DNA of 64,000 nt from Neocallimastix lanati (nom. inval.) (lineage: Eukaryota; Neocallimastigomycota; Neocallimastigomycetes; Neocallimastigales; Neocallimastigaceae), in the NCBI GenBank assembly GCA_016946835.1, contig JACVTC010000037.1, forward strand, positions 997,501 through 1,061,500, given 5' to 3'. Under the pieces are notes generated by a model. That model had not been told where the DNA came from and searched no databases. It saw only the letters and a program-made list of their open reading frames with translations. The position numbers and the translations under genes are program-made. Each line of letters begins with the position of its first letter. Position 1 is the stretch's first letter. Below are positions 12,936 to 23,937 of the stretch, piece after piece.

Positions 12936-13128
12936 AATTTAAAGTGACAGAATAAAAATTTAAACTTTTTTTTTGAAATATGAAATTTGATGAAAAGTTA
13001 ATTCTTTATATAGATAAAAATTATTGAAGATAATTTAAAGTGACAGAAAAAAAATTTAAACTTTTTTTTGAAATATTAAATTTGATGAAAAGTTAATTCT
13101 TTATATAGATAAAAATTATTGAAAATAA
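12936..13128. repeat. 96-bp tandem duplication (2 copies)
   Basis: The block ATTTAAAGTGACAGAA followed by GATGAAAAGTTAATTCTTTA occurs twice, offset by 96 bp (AAAGTGACAG at 12941 and 13037), with very few differences. Confidence 0.92.
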
Positions 13129-14690
13129 TTTTTATCTATTAGAAAAATATAAATATTATTTGTTTGATAAAGTTTTATAATATAAAATTAATATCAATTT
13201 ACAAAAAATACATTATTATTTAATATATATAAAATATTTGATTTTAATAATATATTATTTATCTTTTATAAAAAAAAAAAACTTTATTCTAATAATAATA
13301 ATATTTGAGAATTCTTTTTACAAATAATTTTTTGGGTATTTGAATAGAAACTTTTTTATTTGATTTTTATATATTATTTATGAAGTCTATATATTAATTA
13401 TATTATAATTCATAGGATAAATCAATTTATAATATATGTACATTTACACTTTTCATATATTTAAAATATATGAAATGTATTATCAATTTATATTAAAAAT
13501 TAAAAATTTAAAGTTAAATGTAACAGATATGAATAGAGTAAATAAATAAAAAAAACAAAACATTATTATGTATTATTTATTTTATCTATTTTATTTTTAT
13601 TATTTATTATTATTATTAATTACTACGATTATTAATTATTCATTATTTGTTTTTTCATTATTATTTATTATTATTTATTATTATTATTATTAATTAAATT
13701 ATTCATAGCTTCCTCGTAAGATAAGTTATGGTATTTCTCTTGTTTTCATTTATATTATATTAGAAGCTTCATTGATAAACACTTTAAAGTAAAAAAAATT
13801 TTTTTTTTTTCATTTTTATAATTATTATTATTATTGATATAACCTTAAAACCTATTCATTTCTAATATCAGAATTTAGATAAATAATTCAAAAAAATTTT
13901 TTAAATTTTTTTATTAAATACTTGAATTATATATAACTCATTAATAATTTAATTATTGTTATAAGATTCAATCATTTTTTATCATTTAAATATTATTATT
14001 AGTATATTCTGGTGAAAGTACTATACTATTCTTTAATAATTTATTCACATACCATTAATAAACTAATGGTATATATATATATATTAAGTTAAAAATAAAA
14101 AAAAAAAAAAATAGTTTCATATTTATCTTCTTTTACATAACTATCTAATACTATTTAATACTATAGTATTTTATTAAAAATATTGAAAATAATTCAATTA
14201 ATAATAAAGTATATAATTAAAACAAAAACAAAAACAAAAAAAAAAAGTTGTTTAAATTGAAGTTTAATATATATATAATATGACTTAATATTAACACTTA
14301 AAGAAAAATCTACACATTTATTTTTTAAAAAAAAAATTAATATAAAATTATGAAAATTTTGGCATACCTTCTATAAATTTATTAATATGAACACGTTGGT
14401 TTCCATCACTTTCTTTAGGATTACTATCTTAAATCGGTAAGTCCATTCATCTCTAATTTACGAATTTATTACATAAATATATTCTCCTTGGAGAGTTATT
14501 TACTTAATACGCTTTCTGATGAATCAATGAACATAAAAAAAAAAAAAAAGATGGTTTCTTCTTGAAGGTATAAATACTAAATACATAATTATTAATACTC
14601 AAAATATAATTATTATTTAATTTAGTAGTTTTTATTTATTTGTTTTAATATATATTTACAATTCAGTGTTAGCATTAAATCGAAAAACTA

Positions 14691-15114
14691 AGATTTATTT
14701 ATTATACAAAGGAATATGATTTATTACCACTTAATCAATACAATAAAATATCTGATTACATACTTCTATTATGATTCTTTCTTTAGTAATTATTAAAATA
14801 TTATTCTACTTTTTGTTTAAAAGACTATTATATATATATATATATATATATATAATAATGATTAGTATAAAATTAATACAAAAATTTTCTTTAATATTCA
14901 CCAAAATTTCACTGAAAGATTTATTTATTATACAATGGAATATGACTTATTTCCACTTAAATCAATACAATAAAATATCTGATTACATAATACTTCTATT
15001 TTGATTCTTTCTTTAGTAATTATTAAAATATTATTCTATTTTTTGTTTAAAAGACTAAAATATATATAATAATGATATGTATAAAATTAATTCAAAAATT
15101 TTCTTTAATATTCA
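14691..15114. repeat. ~226-bp tandem duplication (2 copies)
   Basis: AGATTTATTTATTATACAA at 14691 recurs at 14917. Both units continue through CAATACAATAAAATATCTGA and a TTTGTTTAAAAGACTA block to TTCTTTAATATTCA. The copies differ by short indels and a TA-run length. A small ORF across unit 1 is not considered real. Confidence 0.9.
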
Positions 15115-15190
15115 AATGATAAATATATTAAAATAAGTAGATAAAAACATTTAACAATAAAATATAATAAAATAAAAATATTATATAAAG

Positions 15191-15241
<51 letters not shown>

Positions 15242-15453
15242 AATATTTATAGAGATAATAAAAAACTAATAATAAAAAAATATTAAAAAGTAAATTAATA
15301 TTTATTATTAATAATTTATTTTATTTTGTTTTGTTTTGTTTTTATTTTTATTTAATATATTTTCTGTTTATTTTACTTTATTTTATTTTATTTATTTTCA
15401 TTTTTACTTATTTTTTAACTATATATTAATTTTAATTTTTCTACTTATTAATT

Positions 15454-15872
15454 ATTATTATTATTATTATTATTATATTATTATACTTAAAAATATATAT
15501 TTATAAATATATATATATATTATCAACTATTAATTCTAATTTTCTAATTATTATTATTATTATATTATTATACTTAAAAATATATATTTATAAATATATA
15601 TATATATATTATCAACTATTAATTCTAATTTTCTATATTATCAATTAATGATAATACTAATATATATTTTAATTTGTTTGAATATTATTAAAAATTTTTA
15701 CTTTTTTTGTATTTATTTTACTATTTTTTTTTTTTTTTTTTTTTGTTTTTTTGTTTTTTTATAAATATATATTTATAAATATATATATATTATCAATTAA
15801 TGATAATACTAATATATATTTTAATTTGTTTGAATATTATTAAAATTTTTTACTTTTTTTGTATTTATTTTG
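15454..15872. repeat. Nested tandem duplications upstream of FeoAB copy 2 stop
   Basis: A unit with TTATACTTAAAAATATATAT and TATCAACTATTAATTCTAA is present at about 15454-15545 and 15548-15634. A second unit with TATCAATTAATGATAATACT and TTTTAATTTGTTTGAATATT is present at about 15636-15722 and 15784-15872. A T/G-rich low-complexity tract (TTTTTTGTTTTTTTG) follows. Confidence 0.88.
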
Positions 15873-16056
15873 CTATTTTTTTTTCGTTTTTTTGTTTTTT
15901 TTTTTGTTTTTTTTGCTTTATTATATTAATTGGTATCTAAGTACATCTATCTATTTATTAATAATATATAAATATATTTTTTCTTTCTATTCACTATAAA
16001 AATAAATTGTATTGTAATAAATTAAAAATTTATTAATTTATAGATTAAAACTGTAT

Positions 16057-18396
16057 TTAGAATAAACCAGAAATTTGGTAGAATAAAGTGGATACAATCC
16101 AGGCTAATACAGTAGTATAAACTGCAGAAAATCCTGCCCATTTCCAGCCGGCTTCATGACCAACAGCTGCTACTGTTGCAATACATGGGAAGTATAATAA
16201 AGAGAATAACATGTATGCGTATGCTCCTCTTGAATTAACTTCACCAGAAGCCTTAAGCTTTTCTGATAAATTGGCTGCTGCATCTTCTTCTTCTGCATCT
16301 TCTTCTCCTCCATATAAAATATTTAACGTGGAAACAACAACTTCCTTAGCACTGAAACCAGTCAAAAGACCAACATCCATTTGCCAATTAGCTCCCATTG
16401 GCTTAAATACTGGTTCAACAAATTTACCAATAACACCAAGACATGATTTTTCATTTTGATCAATATCTTCTCCTTCTTCAACTCTTGGGAAGTTAGAAAG
16501 GAACCAAATAATAATACTAGCTGCTAAAATAACTGTTCCCATCTTCTTAAGATATTGTTTACCTCTTTCCCAAGTATGCTTTAAAACATTACGAACTGAT
16601 GGTAATCTGTATTCTGGAAGTTCCATTAAATAATTCATTTCTTGTTCCTTAACAAGGAATAAACTAAAGATCTTAGCTAAGATTAAAGCAACAATAATAC
16701 CAACAGCATAAACAGAAGCAATAATTAAAGAAACATGATTTTCAAAGAATGCTAATGCAAAGACATTGTAAATTGGTGCTCTAGCTGAACATGAAAATAA
16801 TGAAGCAACAAGAATAGTAACTAAACGATTCTTACGATTTTCAATACCTCTAGTAGACATAATGGCGGGAACATTACATCCAAATCCAACAATCATTGGA
16901 ACAAATGATTTTCCATGAAGACCAAATACTCTCATGATACGATCTAAAATTAATGCAGCACGTGCCATATATCCACTTTCTTCCATAATAGAAACACAAA
17001 TATATAAAAGAAGAATATTTGGAAGGAAGATAACAACTCCACCAACACCAGCAATAATACCATCACAAATAAGATCTTTAACCCATCCATCTGGTAATAA
17101 ATTACCAACTACTTCTCCTAACCATCCAAAGAATGGATCAATGACATAATCCATGATTGGATTACCAACCCAATCGAAAGTAATCTTAAACATAAGGAAA
17201 AGTAAAAGTGCGAAAATAATGAAACCAAGCCATCTGTTAGTAACAATCGCATCAATTCTAGAAGTAATCTTACTTTTACCATCCTTATTTTTAGTGTAAA
17301 TACCTTCTAATGCTTGATTAATAAAGGCAAAACATTCTCCAGTATTATTAGTATCAATAAGTTCTGTTTGTTTAGTAAACTTTGGTGTGGTTCCTTTAGC
17401 TGCTAAAATTTCATCAAATAATTGTTTTAAACCTTTACCATATTTAGAAGTCGTTGGCATAAATTTCATACCTAAACGTTTACCTAATTCTTCATGATCA
17501 ATAGAATCACCTCTCTTTTCTAATTCATCATACATGTTCAAAGCACCAACCATTGGAACTCCTGCTTTTTGACATTGCAAAGTCAAATAGAGGTTACGTT
17601 CTAAATTGTTGGCATCAAGAACATTAAGAATAACATCAACTTTGTTGTTCTTTAAGTAGTCTTCGACATACTTTTCTTCTGGTGAATAGGAAGCTAAGGA
17701 ATAAGTACCTGGTAAATCAACAAGATGAACCTTGCAACCATTATGAATGAAAGTACCAACCTTAGAGTCAACTGTAACACCACAATAGTTACCTTCCTTT
17801 TCATGACCACCACTAATGTGATTGAAAAGAGTGGTCTTACCACAATTTGGATTACCAACAAGAGCAACATTAATTTCTTGACCATTCCATTTTCTGAAAC
17901 GTAAATTAGAAAGGACTGTCTTCTTCTTCTTTTCACAATCTTTTTCTTCTGGACAGAATTTACAGAAATTTGGTGTAGCTGCATCAATTTCTTCTGGAGT
18001 AGCTCCTTCAATATCAAGAGCAACTTCATTCTTCTTTTCTTCTTTATTATGTTCACATTGACAATCTTCCTTACCACAACATCCACATGAGGTTTGAGCA
18101 GGTGTTTCATCTTCACGACCTTCTTCTTCAATAAAAGAAGAAATTGAAGATGGACAAGGTATCTTTTCCACTGGTTCTTTAGATATTTCAATAAATTTAG
18201 TTTCAGAACGACGTAAGGTAATTGTCGTACCCATAATTTCATATTCAACTGGATCCATTAATGGTGCTTTCATGTGATTATAAATTTTTTCACCACGTAT
18301 GAAACCGAGCTCTGAAAGACGACGTCCAAAGGCTTCATCTCCATTTACTTCAACAATGTAAGCTGAATCACCTATTTTTAAATCTGAGAGTTTCAT
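16057..18396 (-). CDS. feoAB: FeoA-FeoB fusion ferrous iron transporter, copy 2
   Basis: A 779-residue intronless ORF. FeoA domain at 1-75. The linker (76-165) has a dense Cys cluster, C104-G-C106-C107, C112, C114 and H116, and then C145-x2-C148-x5-C154 (CKFCPEEKDC). The G domain has G1 GNPNCGKT (181-188), G2 Thr208, G3 DLPG (227-230) and G4 NMYD (287-290). The membrane core runs from about residue 388 to the end. It has hydrophobic segments near 388-408, 444-470 and in the last 54 residues, and Gate-like motifs GFGCNVP (504-510) and SCSARAPIY (535-543). It is nearly identical to copies 3 and 4 after residue ~115 but differs from both in the FeoA part (SAYIVEVNGD, LSELGF, SKEPVEKIP). Private changes include ALILDRIM and TTVLAWIVST. 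The last codon before TAA encodes Phe, as in all five copies. The fused architecture is best known from Bacteroidetes-type bacteria, so horizontal transfer is likely (inference). Confidence 0.96.
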   Translation of the reverse strand: MKLSDLKIGDSAYIVEVNGDEAFGRRLSELGFIRGEKIYNHMKAPLMDPVEYEIMGTTITLRRSETKFIEISKEPVEKIPCPSSISSFIEEEGREDETPAQTSCGCCGKEDCQCEHNKEEKKNEVALDIEGATPEEIDAATPNFCKFCPEEKDCEKKKKTVLSNLRFRKWNGQEINVALVGNPNCGKTTLFNHISGGHEKEGNYCGVTVDSKVGTFIHNGCKVHLVDLPGTYSLASYSPEEKYVEDYLKNNKVDVILNVLDANNLERNLYLTLQCQKAGVPMVGALNMYDELEKRGDSIDHEELGKRLGMKFMPTTSKYGKGLKQLFDEILAAKGTTPKFTKQTELIDTNNTGECFAFINQALEGIYTKNKDGKSKITSRIDAIVTNRWLGFIIFALLLFLMFKITFDWVGNPIMDYVIDPFFGWLGEVVGNLLPDGWVKDLICDGIIAGVGGVVIFLPNILLLYICVSIMEESGYMARAALILDRIMRVFGLHGKSFVPMIVGFGCNVPAIMSTRGIENRKNRLVTILVASLFSCSARAPIYNVFALAFFENHVSLIIASVYAVGIIVALILAKIFSLFLVKEQEMNYLMELPEYRLPSVRNVLKHTWERGKQYLKKMGTVILAASIIIWFLSNFPRVEEGEDIDQNEKSCLGVIGKFVEPVFKPMGANWQMDVGLLTGFSAKEVVVSTLNILYGGEEDAEEEDAAANLSEKLKASGEVNSRGAYAYMLFSLLYFPCIATVAAVGHEAGWKWAGFSAVYTTVLAWIVSTLFYQISGLF

Positions 18397-18679
18397 ATTG
18401 AATTATTAATTTATATAAATATATAAATATATAAATTTTTTTTCTGGTTGTTTTATATTTTTTTTTTTTGGTTGTTGTATATTCTTTTTTTTTTTTTTTT
18501 TTTTGAATATATTTTTATTTTATTTAATTTATTTAATTATTATATATATTTTATTTCGAATTATTTATTTAATATATTTTTTAACTTTTATTAAAAAAAA
18601 TTTTATTTTAATATTACTTAAATTAATTTGGTAAATTTTTATTTTTGTTTTTATTTTATTTTTTTTTATAATATAATTT

Positions 18680-18719
<40 letters not shown>

Positions 18720-19168
18720 CTTATATATATATTTTTTATTTATCTATTATTATTATTTATATTATTTTTTTTTATTTATCTATTATTATTATTTATATTA
18801 TTTTTTTTTTTAGTTATTTAATATATTTTTCATGATAAGCAATAAAATTTTTATTTAAAGAAAAATAAATTACAATAATGATATAAATAAACTATATATT
18901 AAAATTCTAATCATATTAATATACCCTTGTAAATAATTCGATATATTAATTTATTTTAAATCATATAATAAAAAAAAAATATTAAATAAAAAAATAAATT
19001 TTTTTTTTAAAAAATAATAAATAAAATTGGATAATTTTTATATATAAAAATTATTTATTTTTATTTCAGTATATATTTTTATGGGTAGTTTTAATGAATA
19101 CATAAATATATATATATATTTTAAAAAAAATAAATATATATATATATATATAAAAAAGTTAAGTCATT

Positions 19169-19200
<32 letters not shown>

Positions 19201-20321
19201 CCAAATTAATCTATGAACTTTCTATAAATTTTTCCATGAAAAAAAAAAAAAAAAAAATTTACATACTTTTTATCTAAATAATTACTATTATAATCAATTT
19301 TATTATTATTATTATTCTTTTTAAATAAAATCCTCTTATTATTTTTATTTTTATATTATTTTTAATTAAATTCCTCAATAAAACAATGGCTAATAATAAT
19401 AGATTGCTTAACAAATAATTATTTTAAAAATTAAAAGTATTTTTTTTATTAAAATATAAAAAAAACTTTTAACAATAATACCAAAATAATAATATAGAAA
19501 ATTTTTATTATTAATAATCCTTTAAAAAAAAAACAGTTCATTAATAATTCATTACAATACACCAAAATTTGAAAATAAAAATGAATAATTTTATAACAAA
19601 TAATAGAATTTTTAAGATTTATTTTACTATTTTGTATATATAATTTTATTTTTATCTTTTTTTTATACTTTGACATCAGTTCATATTTGACTCTTTTTCC
19701 TTATTAATAAATAATTAATTATTAAAAATAATAATAATAAAATATTTTTTTTCCTTTTTTTTTTTTTTTACTTTTACATCATTTTAAATTTTCCTCTTTT
19801 TTTTTATATAATAAATAAATAATTGTTCATAAAAAAAACTAAAATTCATGATGGTCTAATAAATAAAATAAAATAAAATAAAAATAAAAAGATAAATATT
19901 TTATTAATTCATTCATTTATTTGTTCATTTATTTATTTATTTATTTATTTTTATATAGATAATATTCATTTATCAATATTTTTTTTTCATTAATAAAACA
20001 ATTTTTTAGAGTTCATGATATAAAAAATATTTTTAAACTATTTTATTTCATTTCATTTTTTTTTTTTTTAATATAATAATACATTTTTCGTTTTTACTTT
20101 TTTTTTTGGATAAAATAAAAATTATGAATAAAAAATAGAAAAAATTTTGTACACATTATATAATAGGTATTTTTATACCATTTTTAGAAATTTTTAATAT
20201 ATATTATATTATTTTTTTGTTTTTGTTTTTTATTTTTTGTTTTTTGTTTTTTTTTTAATTTTGTTTCTATTAAATACAAAAAAAAATAAAAAAATAAAAA
20301 AAATGAAAAAATTATATATAA

Positions 20322-20407
20322 TTATATATTGTATAAATAAATATTTTTTAAAGTTTTAAATATCTCAAAAGAAAACTTTAAAAAATATTTATTTATACAA
20401 TATATAA
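20322..20407. repeat. Perfect 36-bp inverted repeat with 14-bp loop
   Basis: The left arm 20322-20357 (starting TTATATATTGTATAAATAAA) is the exact reverse complement of the right arm 20372-20407. The loop is AAATATCTCAAAAG. A perfect 36-bp arm is longer than the A+T bias alone readily gives. It could form a cruciform or hairpin RNA, or be a remnant of a small fold-back element. Confidence 0.85.
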
Positions 20408-21029
20408 GATATATATATAATATATCATAATTAAAATCATTATATTTTTATTATTATAATAAAGATTTATCTCCACATTTTTTTTTTTTTGTATTAAATC
20501 TTTTTTAAAGAAAAAATTAATTTAAACTTTTCAAAAAAATAATAAAAAAAACACGGATTTTTTGACCAATAAATATTTAGTAAAAAAAAGAAAAATAAAT
20601 TAATTTTTAAACATGTTTAATTTAATTTTATATATTAAAATTAATTAAATTACTTCAATATGTATGGTCTACAATTCCTAAGGAAAAATTTAAAATAATA
20701 TAAAATATTAAAATAAATAATAAATTTTAAAATTTGATAAATCTAAATTAATTAAAATTAAAATTAAAATAAAATAAAATAAAAAAAAAAATTCTGTAAA
20801 ATCTATAAATAAATATAAAAAGACTTACAGAATATTTTAATAAAAGTATTGATGTATTGATGTATTATATCAAAATAGATTATGAACTTTAAAATAATAA
20901 TAAAATAATAATAAAAATAATTGGTAAATTAATTATATGTCAATGAAATTAATTAAAAATTAAAAAAAATCTATAAATCAATATATAGATAAAGAATTTA
21001 TAGAATATGTTTATTAAAGTATTGATGTA

Positions 21030-21113
21030 TTATATCATAATTGAAGATTATAATTTTACAATAATAATAGTAAAAATAATAATTGGCAAATTAATTATAT
21101 ATAATAATTCAAT

Positions 21114-21163
<50 letters not shown>

Positions 21164-21354
21164 AGTTGAATAAAAAAGGTTTAAAGTAGAACTGAATTGC
21201 TTTATTTATTTATTATTTTTATTTATTTCTTTTATAGTTTGTTTTAATTTGTTTTTATTTGTTTAATTCATTTTAATTTGTTATATATAAAGTACCATAA
21301 ACAAAAAAAAATTAAAATACCCCGTAATAATAATAATAATAGTTTTTCTTTTTC

Positions 21355-21389
<35 letters not shown>

Positions 21390-21745
21390 CATAAAAAAAT
21401 AAATAAAAAAGAAAAAATTAAAAAAATTAAAATCATAGTAGATTATGTTCTTTACAATAATAATAATAATTGGCAAATTAATTATAATAATTCAATAAAG
21501 TAAAAAATTAAAAAAAAAATTGAATAAAAAAGGTTTAAAGTAGAATTGAATTTTTTTTTTTTTTATTTATTTATTTATTTATATTTATTTATTTTTATTT
21601 ATTTCTTTTTATAAATTGATTTAATTTGTTTTTATTTGTTTAATTCATTTTAATTTGTTATATATAAAGTACCATAACCAAAAAAAAATTAAAATACCCC
21701 GTAATAATAATAATACTAGTTTTTCTTTTTTTTTTTTTTTTTCAA
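21030..21745. repeat. ~387-bp tandem duplication (2 units, partial third upstream)
   Basis: ATTGGCAAATTAATTA at 21082 recurs at 21469. Both units continue through ATTCAATAAAGTAAAAAA, AAAAAAGGTTTAAAGTAGAA, TGTTATATATAAAGTACCAT and AAAATACCCCGTAATAATAA. A shorter related piece (TATTGATGTATTATATCA with TTGGTAAATTAATTAT) lies upstream near 20850-20940. No coding potential was seen. Confidence 0.88.
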
Positions 21746-21949
21746 AAAATAATAAAAAAGATAAAACAAAATTATAATAATGATAATTTTTAAATTAAAG
21801 TTAAAATTAAAATTTGTTATTTAAATTTTTTTTAATTTTTTCTTTTTTAGACCTGGAATAAACTTTATATAATAATATTTATTAATAAAATACATAAAAA
21901 TAAAATACATGAAAATTTTTTAACACTAATTTTAAAAAAACAATGTTAT

Positions 21950-22443
21950 GAGTTTTGAGAATGAATGAAATGGTCGCTAAGTCTTCCTATTCCTATTCAT
22001 CGATGATAACTTCATGATGGATAAAAATTATCATTGGAATCTATATCATAAATTTTTCGTTGCCTTATCGCTTCGACGTCGACGCTCCTAACAACAGAAG
22101 GTGTATAAATAAATTCAGAAAAAAGTTCCTCTGCAACGAACCTCACTTCCTTAAGGATTAGGGTTTGAACTGACTGTCTGAAAGAAATTATGGTCTTCTC
22201 CCTTCAGAAGCATTGACCCTGATAGCCTGTCTTACTTGCATTTTTAGCGTTGACGCTCCTAGTTAGTTTGCGCTTAATTCTTTCGGAATAGTAATCCTTG
22301 TCGAGTACTATTCAAGGCATAGTTCCTGTAAAAAGAGAGCTTCAGATCGCACCAATAATGGTGTTTTTGAATAATTACCAAAAATGATTTGGTTCTTAAA
22401 CAAAACATTTCATTCGAAATTCACTAGAAAAGATAGTATTTAG

Positions 22444-22482
<39 letters not shown>

Positions 22483-22734
22483 AATGTTCCAATCGAGGAT
22501 GACTATTTTTTCTATAATAACAAGGACACCTTTCTGGACAGTCTTCCTCTATCATTTTGGCAGCTTTGGCAACACGGACAATGAATTTATATCCCCACCT
22601 GGCACGAAGTACCCATCGGAAACCAATACTAAATTCAGGATACTTAAAGTTGAACATTAGGTTGTCTCTAGTTTTTTTCAAATTTATTTTTTTTATAGGC
22701 TTTAGTCCTGATTGATTTTCTATAGAAAAAAAAG

Positions 22735-22760
<26 letters not shown>
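21950..22760 (-). mobile_element. LINE fragment, ORF2 C-terminal zinc-knuckle region
   Basis: On the minus strand, 22480-22720 reads DNLMFNFKYPEFSIGFRWVL, then RVAKAAKMIEEDCPERCPC and LEHW. This resembles the C-terminal CCHC-type region of fungal non-LTR retrotransposon polyproteins. The same protein segment, with frameshifts, is present at the 3' end of the LINE at 45000-45130. Further downstream, 22010-22180 reads as coding again (VVRSVDVEAIRQRKIYDIDS) and matches the module at 61362-61450. The two parts are separated by a 40-base homopolymer and stops, so the element is dead and 5'-truncated. Its composition is much richer in G+C than the spacer. Confidence 0.7.
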
Positions 22761-22774
<14 letters not shown>

Positions 22775-23170
22775 CATAAAGAATAAAAATAAGTTTTTAT
22801 CTAAGTTTCTTTTTTACAATAATTTTATTAATTTGTTTTATATATATATATTATGTTTGCTTTACATATATAGTATTTATTAACATTTTGGATATATATA
22901 TTTATATAATTATTGTATTGTTTTTGTCTTGCCTTATAATATTTAAGGTAACCGATAACTTTGAAAACGTGTATTTTTATTTACATATTTTAATAAATAT
23001 GCTGATGGATAAAAACATTTTTCTTTTTTAATAAAAAATATTGTTTTTTTTTTTTTAATATTGTCTTATTATTACTATATCTTTTTTTTTTTTTTTTTTT
23101 AATTTTTATTTTAGTATTTATTTTACTTCATTTTTATTTATGTATTTTTTTTTCTATTTAAAAATAAAAA

Positions 23171-23212
23171 ATAAAATAAAATAAAATAAAATAAAATAAA
23201 ATAAAATAAAAA
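23171..23212. repeat. (AAAAT)n microsatellite
   Basis: About eight uninterrupted AAAAT pentamers in the spacer downstream of FeoAB copy 3. Confidence 0.9.
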
Positions 23213-23364
23213 TTATAATAATAATAATAATATAAAAAAATTATAATTATATGAATTAATGTGATGATAAAACATTTTCTTTTATAGTTTATCATTTTCC
23301 ATTTTATATAATATTACTTTTAATGATAATCAAAACTTCTTTTTGTTTCTTCAAAAAAAATTAT

Positions 23365-23395
<31 letters not shown>

Positions 23396-23937
23396 TAAAA
23401 TATTTCAATATTTTCATATTTTTTTTTTCTAAAACTTTTTTTTGCTATTCCATTTTCATTATTACAATTTTTTCTAATAAAGTTGTATGAATTTTTTTAA
23501 ATAAAAATATATAAATATATTAATATCTATTAATAACTTTATTATTTAATGTGTATTTTTTTTTTTTTTTCGGTAATATTTTATAAAGAAAATGTTCAAT
23601 GAATAAAAATAAATTAATAATATATATTATTTATATAATGATAAATTTTGAAATATTATAAAATTTTTAAAAACTAAAAATATAAAAAATATTTCTATTT
23701 CTTAACTTAAATTTAAATTATTTTAATTTTAAAAAAAAAAAATAAAAAATAAAAAATAAAAATAATAAAATAAAGTGGGTTTATTATTTTTATTTGTTCA
23801 TTTATATACTTTTGTGCTTTCGTTTTTATGTGTGCTTTCGTTTTTATGGGGAATAAAAATAAAAAAAAAAAAAAAGAAATAAAGAATTGAATATAAATTA
23901 TTTCTTATTTTCTCTATTTTTATTTTTTCTTTTTAAC

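Larger units (their letters stand above)
8521..16056. other. A+T-rich spacer between FeoAB copies 1 and 2
   Basis: About 7.5 kb with no convincing gene. It is rich in repeats: a tetranucleotide block (10304-10541), a ~495-bp tandem duplication (10841-11840), a heptanucleotide satellite (12178-12582) and smaller duplications at 12936, 14691 and 15454. Short open stretches near 10660-10775 and 14343-14420 look faintly coding but are too short to call. Confidence 0.8.
18397..23937. other. A+T-rich spacer between FeoAB copies 2 and 3
   Basis: Mostly simple sequence. It holds a perfect 36-bp hairpin (20322-20407), a ~387-bp tandem duplication (21030-21745), a LINE fragment (21950-22760) and an AAAAT microsatellite near 23171-23212. 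The short ORFs at about 18630 and 19450-19680 are homopolymer artefacts. Confidence 0.8.

Noticed and set aside
14343-14420. Minus-strand stretch reading SNPKESDGNQRVHINKFIEG
   Set aside because: It looks faintly coding but has only about 25 codons between stops and no family similarity I can name.
17694-18248. A 184-codon minus-strand ORF, and similar ones at 25575-26021 and 32847-33284
   Set aside because: They are out-of-frame shadows of FeoAB copies 2-4. They are conserved only because the main frame is.
22424-22777. A 117-codon minus-strand ORF with poly-Phe at both ends as a stand-alone gene
   Set aside because: The poly-Phe parts are homopolymer artefacts and the middle is a LINE C-terminal fragment, listed as a mobile element instead.
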